DNA of 64,000 bases from Salvia splendens (lineage: Eukaryota > Streptophyta > Magnoliopsida > Lamiales > Lamiaceae): assembly GCF_004379255.2 (NCBI RefSeq), contig NC_056044.1, positions 3,559,001 through 3,623,000 on the forward strand, given 5' to 3'. A model generated the notes under the pieces. That model ran no database searches and was not told where the DNA came from. It saw only the letters and a program-made list of their open reading frames with translations. A program made the position numbers and the translations under genes. Below, one piece after another: positions 1 through 9,645 of the stretch (its first letter is position 1; each line of letters starts with the position of its first letter).

Positions 1-2853
1 CTTGAGTAATAATAGATGAACATTAGATGTATTTATTAGATCTAAAGAGTGGTCATTGAAATTGAAGTCCTAAGATTCCTCCTCATTAGCTGTTTGTATG
101 AGTGATGCTAAATGGTCATAATGTGGCCGGCCATAAAGATTTAATTTAGTTCATTTACATGTATAAAAAAATTAGAATTACCGATATAAACTTATATGTG
201 TGTGAATGGACTTGTGAGTTGATACTTATCTTTGAATTCCATTACGTAAAACACATTAATATCACGAATTACTGTATACGTTGAGCAACAATCAAGAAAT
301 GACAGTAGTAATAAGTTGAGCAAAAACTACCAAAGAGCAACACTAACATGTTGAGCAACATATAATGAAGATGATATAAAAGTAAAATCAAGTAGTATTA
401 AACCAAAAATTTAAAAAAAAATCAATTTTTTTATTATTTAATTAATTTATGGCTGGCCATAATGTGGCCGCATAGCTTTATTCTATTTGTATAGCTTTTA
501 TTTGTTTGTTTATTTTAGTTATATTTAGTCAAAATATTTTTACTGATTACTTAAATAATATAAATTGACTAATGTTGTAGTAGTACTTATATCCAATTTA
601 CTAATTTATATGAATACGACACTCTTACTTACAATTGTTGTACAACGTTCAAAAAATAACAATTTGTAAGTGTGAAAATTATAGACTAATAAAAATACAT
701 CAATTAGTCCTTCAATCATCAATTTAAAAAATCTTTATTATCTTCCACAGATAAATCGATACCTGTTGAAGGGTTGAAATAAATCCATAATTGATTAACC
801 CTATATATATATACACTTATTTGTACTATTAAATGTTATCTGTGAAGTATATTATGATTCGAAAATAACAATTTGTAAGTATAAAAGGCCAAACTACTGT
901 GATTCTTTCATGATACTATTGTATTGTACCTAATCATCTTAATTCCACATGTGAAGTGTCGACTATGATTATGTTTATTTTAATTTTTAAATGTACCACA
1001 ATGAAAAACATGGAGAGTCAAAAATTCCTTAATCAGTCAAAACAACCTTTCGGAATCGCCAAGGAGGACTATTATTACAGTTTGCTAATCACGTTCAGTG
1101 CACCATCACTATCACTCCAAATTAATTAATCAATTTTTATAACCTACTTTTCAAATTTTCTTGCTAACCATCTTCTAAATGCAATATTACACCTACCCAC
1201 CAAACTATTTCTACAAATTTTAACGATGATATATGTAATATCACCGACTTTTATTTTTCTCCATTTGATTAATTAGCCTTTGATGGATTTAATTAACACA
1301 AAACTTATCACGTCTCTTTTTATAACACTATTATATTCATATAGTATCATTTTTACATTTTAACAACATATTAATTTGTTTTTCATATCAACAATCACGT
1401 GTTTTTTTCTCAATGTGTATAGGGAAAAAAAGTTAAAAATGCGTTTCAATATGATGTGATCTCGATCTAGCACGTTCAGTTTAAGAATTATTTATATATG
1501 GTTCAAGAGTGTATATTATATTAAAGTATGGCAATTAAAATGGCAAACTATAAAAAATTATAAAATTGATCAAATTTTAGTCTATATCGCAATTTTCAAA
1601 AATTAGCCCAAAAAATTGTAATGTTTGAATTTGTCAGCAATTTACTCATTTTACAGTGAATTTGTTGATAAAATTGTAATATTAATTTAGATATTAACCG
1701 AAAAACCATACATAAATACCACCGCCTCCACTAGTGAATTAAATGAGGTTGTCCATCAACACAGAAAATGGCATCCTTTAGTTGAATACATATTATGTAT
1801 GTGATCAAATATTTTTGTAATTAATAAGTGCAAACAAATCAAATTTTATGATTTTTTTAATCATATTTTTAAAATTATAAGACAAACCAAAATTTAATTA
1901 AAATTTCATAAATTTTCCATTACTATGCTCTGAAATTAATAAAGCAATTTGAATCACCCGACGATTTGAACAAATATATTGGATTTTTATATCTGGCTAA
2001 CAATACAATAATACAAAAATTTGTTGACATGCGAAAATTCAGAACAAGGTTGCAGATAACTATTTTATTACTTATCGTTTTTTTAATTGTGAAACTGTAT
2101 TTAATATATTGAGTTACGCATAGTAATTTTTTTGTAATAATGACACGGAAAACGTGCAAATTAGTAACTGAGACGACCCGTCAAACGTGACACTTCATTT
2201 TCCAAAGGGTTAATATAATTTTGTTCCAATTATTAATACTTCTATAGAAACGTGACACGACCCGGTCAAACACGAATGTTTAATTTCTATGGAAAATAGG
2301 AAAATTAAGTAGCAAAACGTTTATTTTTATTCCACACCCCAAACTTTATCGCATTATTTTTCAAAACGTCAACGTAAATACACGTACACATCAATCTACA
2401 ATAGAGAAAAGTAAAGTGCTGCACTTAGATAATTAATGAATTTAAACTAATAACGAGATACTTACTGTATTTTCTTTAAAATAAAAGTTTCAATTATGTC
2501 ATACGCTCTAAGTCAAAAGTGATGTACAATCCAAGTTCGAATAAATTTTCACTGATTATTATTAGCTTGCCGATTAATAAGTTAAAGTTCTGATTAATTA
2601 AAAATACAAACTACTAAAAAAATACAATTAACTTGTCAATTATGGAGTATATTTTATGGGATATATACTCTCTTCGTCCACAAAAAATAATCATGTTTTT
2701 TTTCCTTTTGGCTTGTCTATAAAAATTAGTCCCTATCTATTTTTGGTATGTTTCTCTCGCTAATAAGGTTAATTCAAATTTTCAACAATACTTCGACCAC
2801 TTTTCATCTTTTTTCTCTATCAATATACTTAAAAGTTCACTTCATCCGTTGTT

Positions 2854-2929
2854 AAGATTAATTTTCGTGAAAAGACATATAATTTGATTTAAAGATTAAT
2901 TTTCGTGAAAAGACATATAATTTGATTTA
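2854..2929. repeat. 38-bp direct tandem duplication
   Basis: Two adjacent, apparently identical copies of a 38-bp unit starting AAGATTAATTTTCG, at 2854-2891 and 2892-2929. Identity suggests a recent duplication by slippage. Confidence 0.85.
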
Positions 2930-3024
2930 AATAACATGTGTTCGTTTGAATGGACCATAACAAATCAAAAAAAGAGTCATCGGTTTTCATTTTGAAAGAA
3001 CTAGATGCTCGAATTTCATTTATT

Positions 3025-3125
3025 TTTGGGATATTGACACCTATAATATCACGAAACTTTTTTCAAAAATATACTATTTTTTCCCACTAACTTTAAATTT
3101 GACATATAATATCACGAGCTTGTAA
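3025..3125. mobile_element. Partial MITE copy, same family as 37685-38075
   Basis: The stretch beginning GGGATATTGACACC and continuing with ATAATATCACGAAAC matches the left arm of the inverted-repeat element at 37685-38075. Only one arm is recognisable, so this looks like a truncated or diverged copy. Confidence 0.5.
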
Positions 3126-3291
3126 AGTAATTAAACCGACAGAATCCGATAATATTAAAATGAGATGAATAACTATATCGGGCAATCATATACATTTCAT
3201 GTTTAATTAATCAGTTGCCAATATAGATTTCATCAATACTAGATGCTAATTAAACGATAATACTCCGTATATTGAAAGAGTATATATCTCC

Positions 3292-3533
3292 AGCCCGCAC
3301 GGGCTTAACTCAGTTGGTTCCTGGGTGGTAGATTGTCCCTAAGCAGACAGGATCGAATGCTGGCAGCCGCAGTGTGGGAGTTTCACCACTGTGGTGGCTC
3401 CTTGTGTGCTGGTTACCAGTGTAAGTTCCTCCCACCTAATGGGCCGCTGAGGTACCGTGTTTGAACCCTTCCATAGCGATGTCGGGCCGGGTTATGGGGG
3501 CGCCTGGGGTGAGCGAATCACCTTTTGTCCCTA
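3292..3533 (+). mobile_element. tRNA-related SINE-like insertion (242 bp) with 13-bp TSD
   Basis: A GC-richer 242-bp block sits between two exact 13-bp direct repeats, AGTATATATCTCC, at 3279-3291 and 3534-3546. Near its 5' end is a Pol III A-box-like run (TTAACTCAGTTGG, about 3305-3317), and about 30 bp further a weak B-box-like GGATCGAATGC (3350-3360). Long target-site duplications plus a tRNA-like head are the marks of a SINE inserted by target-primed reverse transcription. It lacks an obvious poly(A) or simple-repeat tail, which is unusual. I do not recognise the named SINE family. Confidence 0.65.
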
Positions 3534-3546
3534 AGTATATATCTCC

Positions 3547-5129
3547 ATATTTTTGCTTACCCAATAAGTTACATCGCTTCTTATCTAAACAAAAAGTTGT
3601 GTCTTTTCATACTTTTTTTTTCTCTATTTGGTTCGTTAATAGATGTTTATAGTGATATAATGGCTGGCAAAATCTTAGGCTGTCCAGAACATGTTATACG
3701 TATCTCGACAACTTCGACAAAACGTGATTAAATCTCAAAAAATACTTTTAATTGTTCTCTTCTAAAAAATCAATCAGATTTATTGCGTATCCGTTCAAAG
3801 ATTGCACGACCATGAATGGATTAACGAAATTTCCACAATCACGGTCTATTATCCAATGAAACCACAACAAAGAAAACGAGCTTAGAGGTGGCATAATGTG
3901 GCTCTCGATTCCCAGGTGAAGCTCAATCGAGCAGCCACACCACCGTACCTATTTCAAATTTGAGAATTGGTCGAGGGCATTGCGTCCGAATGCCTCTAAT
4001 CTTATCGATATGAAGTTGTTGGGTTCTTCACCCTGCATCATGAATAGAAAATGTGACGTGAGTTTAGACAGTTACGCACACAAACATTAAGGGTTTTGTT
4101 TTTTTTTTTTAATTCGACATCTAATTTAAAGATATATGTCATGACAGATTCACTATAAACATTGATCTTACATTCATACTATAAAATAGGTAACCGGTGA
4201 CAATTATAGATAAATCGATTTTTTCAATTTTCTTTCAGAAAAGATGATCATTTATTAGTTTCCTTAACTGGACAATGTTGAGATTCCAAAAGAGTGGTCC
4301 ATATAAACAGCAAATCTTTTGCAGTAAAAAGAAAAAGAGAACCAAATATCTCAATTTGAGGCTGAGGTCCACAAATTTGCAACTTGGTAAAAAGCTGTTT
4401 TTAATTTAATGCATGGAAAAGACAGTTCTATTTAACAATTTGGTGTTGAATTTCACATGTTGCATTTCTGGTACGAATCTCCTTCTGTGTGGGTAGGGGA
4501 CCTCCATTAATTTTGCTAACCTAATCTAGAGATTTTGCCTACTTTATTTTTTAAAACTAAAATGCCTTAGGGTTTAGGGTTAATCATACAAGGAAGACAT
4601 CATACCAAGAAATAACATTTTACTATTTTAGATTTGAAGTTCTTGCATCATATGCAGGCCAGACAATTGAGCATATTAGTTTTAGTTGCATATTCTCGAG
4701 TAGCATATGGTATCACTATTGTGGACTCTTGAACCTTTCATTTTGTATGCCCTGTGACTTGACAAGAAAATCGGAAATGTCATGGTCTACGTTATCGTAT
4801 AGTCTATTTGGGATATCAAAAAACATACTAGTTGTCTTTCAGGATAACAAGTCAACATGAGAGATGATAAAACAACACCTTCTTTGACATTGGGCACGAA
4901 GGTTGGTGTTCGAATTTTCCTTTCATGAACCGTAATTGACAAACAAATGATGCACATAGGGAAGACAAAGGATGGACGGGGGATTGAACTCTGAGGTAAG
5001 CATAGGTTTTTTTGTGTAAGAAACGTGTAAAATATGGGGAAACTTTTGATGTGGCCAAACCTTTGGCTTTTCATCTTGTGTAACCTCCAATTGGTTTATG
5101 TAATGTCTTTATGCCTTGATCTTTCATGT
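3547..5129. other. Intergenic DNA, no gene seen
   Basis: AT-rich sequence without a convincing reading frame on either strand. The 5' part of the LTR segment annotated at 5130-5540 may extend leftwards into this stretch, but I could not find its TG terminus. Confidence 0.55.
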
Positions 5130-5540
5130 CTCCATCTCTAGCCTATACAAGGCATAGAGTTGTAGAGAGGAAATACACAACCAACAATCATTCTCTCTTC
5201 ACTCTAGCTCAAGCATTCTAGTTCGCATCTTAGGAGCATCGCATTGCTCGGTTCTCGCCTCCAATTCAAGTTCGCCGGAGCCTACAAGTTTGAGGTGCTT
5301 CAACTCGATAGGAGGAAAGTCGTTTCATCTTTGGGGACATTACGTCAATCCGTGAGCACTAGCCGAGGCGTATTTCGTCTTGCGGAGAGAGGGTCACCTC
5401 GACTCGACTTGAAGATGGCTATAGTTTGCATCTTGGTCTTTTTTATTGTATTTACTTTGTTTCATTTACCTTCCAGTTTTTGTGTTCTTTGTAATAGCAA
5501 GGGTTGCTCGTGTAAAAGCTGCAATATTTCCAACATTTTG
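5130..5540 (+). mobile_element. Diverged copia-type LTR segment
   Basis: The stretch around 5268-5400 shares a long collinear match with the reverse complement of the solo LTR at 40002-41132. Shared blocks include GTTCGCCGGAGC, ATCTTTGGGGAC and a block ending TCGTCTTGCGGA. The shared region is the part downstream of the LTR's likely transcription start; a TATA-like CCTATACAAGG lies about 100 bp upstream of it. The orientation is opposite to the 40-kb copy. I cannot define the termini or a target-site duplication, so this may be a truncated or old LTR. The open frames here are not coding in my view. Confidence 0.6.
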
Positions 5541-6070
5541 GATAGTATTTTCTTATTTTTTGCTGCATGATTTTGCACTTGTTACATACTCTTGCTCGTC
5601 CTCTTCGAACTTTTTATCAAAAAAATATCTTTTTCCAGTGTTAAATAAATGCCTTATACTCCGTATAAATCACAGTTAGGAATTCTATGTTAAGTATTCA
5701 TAATGATAATATTCAATAATAATATTTAAAATTTGTTTAATATATCCATGGTAAAAATATTCTAGTGAGGCTCACTAGAACAAATCATTGCATGCCATAA
5801 TTAAATGATTTTGCAAAGTTTAGGCATTTAAAAAACAAAGGAACAATTCTTTTTTGGGTAATGCATGTTAATGGAATTCCATTTTAATGAAGAAGTTTAG
5901 TTGTATTCCGACTCAGGGAGTGACGCACAACAGTTATGCGTCGTTATTAATGAACGACGCACAACCCTTATGCGTCTTTGGTTAATGACGCACAAGGGTT
6001 ATGCGTCGTTCAAAGACGCATAAGAATTATGCGTCATTACCCTAATGACGCATAACCTTTATGCGTCACA

Positions 6071-6128
6071 CTGGTAAGCATTCCCGCCTGTCACCCGGGT
6101 GACCCGGGTTCGATCCTCGGCAAAGGCG
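6071..6128 (+). pseudogene. 5'-truncated tRNA-Asp(GTC)-like sequence, left arm
   Basis: From the D-arm motif CTGGTAAG onward it follows plant tRNA-Asp: anticodon-stem and loop CCGCCTGTCACCCGGG with GTC anticodon, then the T-arm with a perfect B box (GGTTCGATCC) and the 3' acceptor strand CAAAGGCG. The first approx. 15 nt (5' acceptor strand and start of D-arm) are missing, replaced by the element's GACGCATAA repeat. It cannot form a normal cloverleaf, so it should not be a working tRNA. Confidence 0.75.
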
Positions 6129-6217
6129 CATAATTCTTTTATAAGAGTAATATCTATTTGCCAAAAATAAATGTTTAGAATAACTCATTTTTATCAAATA
6201 CTTCACTTAAAAAATTG

Positions 6218-6275
6218 CGCCGTTGCCGGGGATCGAACCCGGGTCACCTGGGTGGCAAGCGGAAATGCTTACCAG
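6218..6275 (-). pseudogene. 5'-truncated tRNA-Asp-like sequence, right arm
   Basis: Mirror copy of the left-arm sequence, read on the minus strand. It keeps the normal 3' acceptor strand CAACGGCG and the B box GGTTCGATCC, but the anticodon position reads GCC instead of GTC (loop CTTGCCAC), and the anticodon stem has further changes. The left copy keeps the GTC anticodon but has a changed acceptor strand, so each arm has decayed at different sites. Also lacks the tRNA 5' part. Confidence 0.7.
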
Positions 6276-7340
6276 TGTGACGCATAAAGGTTATGCGTCA
6301 CTAGGGTAAGACGCATAATTCTTATGCGTCTTTGAACGACGCATAACCCGTGTACGTCATTAACCAAAGACGCATAAGGGTTGTGCGTCGTTCATTAATA
6401 ACGACGCATAATTGTTGTGCGTCACTCCCTGAGTCGGAATACATCTAAACCTCTTCATTAAAATGGAATTCCATTACTAGACTAGAACAAAAGTAGAAAG
6501 AGCTCAAAAAACAAACCGTAGAGGAATCTAATCATCTTAAGCATGTGAAGTTCCATAGATATTTCACAAGATTTCTGACAAAAGGTATCTGAATATTATT
6601 TAATATCATTGACCGTACAAGATATTGTACACATGAATAGTACCGGAGTATTATCAAATTGAAAAATGTTTTGGAGACATAATGTCTAAGACATAATAAG
6701 GTTAAAGTAGTAATTTTGTATTATATTGTGTTTATTAATGCTTTACATGTATACTATTTTACCCTTAATGGTATGAAAGGTATGTATGACTTCAATTAAG
6801 GAAGGTGAGTGTCTTAATGAGATTTGTGCCTAGCAATTAATTAAATTTCAAAGATTTTTAATTCATTTTTTTTATTAAGTATTCTCTCCTATTCTCTAAT
6901 TATAAGTCTATCAATAAATTCTCTCTTTTTTCTCACATTATAATCTCCATCAATAAATTCTCATTTTTTTTCTCCAAGTATAGTTTTACCTCAACAACTT
7001 ATCTCTTTTCCAATTTGCTCATTTATAATTTTCTATAACAATAAAAAAATTATTTATATCATTTTATCACATACAGATTAAAATACGCATTTGATTAATT
7101 CCCTTTGCTTTGTCTCTTCACAAAATTAATACTACTAACTTTATATTCATTAGAACAAAATTATTTATTTATGAGAATAGTAACTTTATTTCCAAAATAG
7201 TAACTTTTATTTGCAATAACAGTAACTTTTATTCCCAAAACATTAACTTTTATTTACAAGGATAATAAATGTTATTCATAAGAATAATAAATTTTATTTA
7301 TTGGAACAATAATTTCATTTAACTATAACTATAACTATTA

Positions 7341-7562
7341 CTCCATCCGTCCCCAAAGAATATGCACTTTGGGGTCGACACGAGTTTTAATGTAAAATTG
7401 ATAAAGTAAGAGCGATGTAGAGAGAAAAAGTAATTAAAGTATTGTTAGTGGAGAATGAGTTCCACCTCATTAGAGAGAAATGACTTTCCAAAATTAGAAA
7501 GTGCATATTGTTGTGGGACGGACTAAAAAGAAAATAGTGTATATTCTTGTGGGACGGAGGTA
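7341..7562. mobile_element. Stowaway-like MITE
   Basis: Starts CTCCATCCGTCCCC after TA and ends GGGACGGAGG before TA, with internal inverted GTGCATATT/AATATGCAC pairing. This is the CTCCNTCCGTCCC terminus common in plant Stowaway (Tc1/mariner) MITEs. Confidence 0.75.
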
Positions 7563-8033
7563 GTATTTGTTACAATAATGCTTTTATTGATTATATTAAT
7601 AATATTTTATTAATTAAAATGATTATATTTTTAACAATTATAATCTCTTGTCAAATAGCAAAAATAAATAACTTTTTTCTGCAATAAATAACTTTTATTT
7701 GCAACAAACTATATTAGTAAATTTATATATTAAACACTAATTTTTCATAGTAAATGTAAATTTTATTCCCAATAACAACACTCTTTATTCTATGATGAAG
7801 TATAGTAAATAACAAGCTCTCTATCTATAGAAAAGCTATAGAAAATAATACAAAAAATAAGATAACGCAAAAATTCTTCATCATAATAACTATATTATTT
7901 TATTATAAAATTCAAATTTGAAGAAGAAAAATGTTTAGTTTTTTATTTTTTTCATATATTAAAATAAATGATTTCATTGTTGTATATTTAGAATATTTTA
8001 AAAAAAAGAACAAGATATAAAAGAATAGTAGTA

Positions 8034-8268
8034 CTCCCTCCGTCCCGTGCTACTCGCACGTTTGCTTTTCGGCTCGTCACAAAGTCCTTACACTATTTAT
8101 AATTTAAGTTAGAATTATTGCATTTAATTAATATGTTAGTTTAAGTTAAGAGCTCTTTTATTAAGTGATGTCTCATTACACCTAAAATTCTTTTTTAATT
8201 ACACAAAAAAATCAATCCCAAATTTACGGCCTAAAATGAAAAGTGCGAGTAGCATGGGACGGAGGGAG
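8034..8268. mobile_element. Stowaway-like MITE
   Basis: Terminal inverted repeats CTCCCTCCGTCCCGTGCTA / TAGCATGGGACGGAGGGAG, with an inner CTCGCACGTTT / AAGTGCGAG pairing, flanked by TA on both sides. Confidence 0.85.
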
Positions 8269-8640
8269 TACTATATTAAGTTATCAAATTATTTTATAAT
8301 TAAATATAACATTTTAGTTATATAGTGTGTTAATTAATACTACTATAATGATAAATTTATAATCTCAATTAATATTTTTTAAATGAGTATTAAATTAACA
8401 TGACATAAGTATATATATACATATGATTTTTTTGAAATCCATTTATAACTTTAATGCATGATTCACGTTTATCTCTAATAAATGAGCATGCATTTAGATA
8501 AATGTATTTAATTTGATATAATTTTCCTTAACTAGATATATATCCATTTAATATGATATTAGGGTAGATTAGTCATAATATAAAATATAGTTATGGCAAA
8601 GTGACATAGGGGCATTATGTCATAGAGACATTATGTCTCT

Positions 8641-9286
8641 AAATCACTACTCTATCAAATTCATTATTAATAATTGTCAAAGTTTATAATAGGATAATTA
8701 ATCACAGTTCAATCGATAAGATGTTAATGTTTTATTAACTGAAGGTTCAAATTATCGCAATGAAAGGAAAGGAAAAAAAAACTCCGGTGAATATAACACG
8801 TATACCAATGATATTAATTAGTACTCCATTAATTTGATGCTTAATTATACATAAAAATTTCTCATTTTGTGATTCATTAAATTTGTTGGAGGATAGAGGC
8901 TAGGATATATGAAAATAGATACATGGAAAACGACTTTACTTCTAGGTTAAATATTTAATTTTTTAACAATTTTTGTAGACTAGCCAGAAGCTTAAAATTT
9001 ATTGAATGAGAGAAACAGTGTCGTCCAAAATATAATTGACTTCAATATATCATAATCCAAAACCGACACAAAAAGTGTAGCTGGTGAGATTCTCTTTTTG
9101 CCGGTAAGATTTTATTTCAGCTTTAAATTGATTGAAATATGATACAATTGAAAAATATAGTAATAGATCGTTTTATGCACATATATTCATGAAATTAATT
9201 AGAGGCATAAAAAAAACCTTTGAGTAACAAGATTTGCTTATCATATACACAACCAAAATTATGAGTAATGACGCAAAAATAGAGAA
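8641..9286. other. Intergenic, no gene seen
   Basis: AT-rich. A B-box-like GGTTCAAAT near 8747 hints at an old tRNA-derived repeat, but no A box or target-site duplication was found. Confidence 0.5.
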
Positions 9287-9645
9287 AAGGCCAAAACTGA
9301 TCCTGAACACATGTCCATTTTACGATTTTGGTCCTATATTTTATTTTTTGAATTTTTACATCCTGAACATTTCAACTTGGATCACAATTGGTCCTACACT
9401 AACAATTCCATTAATTTTTAAACGGTTTTAACTCAATTTTGACCAATTTTTAAACGGTTTTAACCCGAATGAGACTGTTAAAACCATCAAAATCGGGTTA
9501 AAACCGTTTAAAATTTGACGAAATTGTTAGTGTATGACCAATTGTGATCCGAGTTGAAATGTTCAGGATGTAAAAATTCAAAAGATAAAATATAGGACTA
9601 AAAAATCATAAAATGAGCATATGTTCAGCACCAGTTTTGATCTTT
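9287..9645. mobile_element. Foldback MITE, about 360 bp
   Basis: Long imperfect inverted repeat: the left arm reads GGCCAAAACTGATCCTGAAC onward, and the right arm ends with its complement (TGTTCAGCACCAGTTTTGAT). Arms meet near 9470, around several copies of AAACGGTTTTAAC. No coding potential. A related half-copy appears to lie at about 48550-48710 (the motif about 'ggaccaaa...ttaaggaccaaatt'). Confidence 0.65.

Larger units (their letters stand above)
1..3278. other. AT-rich intergenic DNA, no gene seen
   Basis: Very AT-rich sequence with no open frame resembling a known protein on either strand. It contains a short tandem duplication (2854-2929) and a partial MITE copy (about 3025-3125), listed separately. 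I see no RNA gene here. Confidence 0.7.
5871..6474. mobile_element. 604-bp foldback element with tRNA-Asp sequences in both arms
   Basis: A near-perfect inverted repeat of about 258 bp per arm with an 89-bp central loop (6129-6217). The ends are the palindrome ATGGAATTCCAT, flanked on both sides by TA, suggesting a TA target-site duplication (Tc1/mariner or Stowaway-like). Inside each arm are several short head-to-head copies of GACGCATAA/TTATGCGTC, so each arm can itself fold into small hairpins. At the inner end of each arm is a 58-nt tRNA-Asp-like sequence (6071-6128 plus, 6218-6275 minus). There is no coding capacity, so mobility would need a transposase from elsewhere. The family is not one I recognise. 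Confidence 0.8.
6674..8640. mobile_element. Non-autonomous TIR element of about 2 kb (tentative)
   Basis: GAGACATAATGTCT at 6674 has its reverse complement, AGACATTATGTCTC, ending at 8640. Matching continues weakly inwards (ACATAATAAGG versus a second ACATAATG; then ACCCTTAATGGTAT versus ACCCTAATATCAT). The interior is AT-rich, non-coding, and carries two Stowaway-type MITEs (7341-7562, 8034-8268) as nested insertions. I could not define a clean target-site duplication, so the superfamily is open. Confidence 0.45.

Noticed and set aside
6071..6275. Functional tRNA-Asp genes
   Set aside because: The 5' acceptor strand and part of the D-arm are missing in both copies, so no cloverleaf can form.
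5869..6476. CRISPR-like array (repeated GACGCATAA words)
   Set aside because: The repeats are short, alternate in orientation and sit in inverted arms of a plant foldback element; no spacers of regular length.
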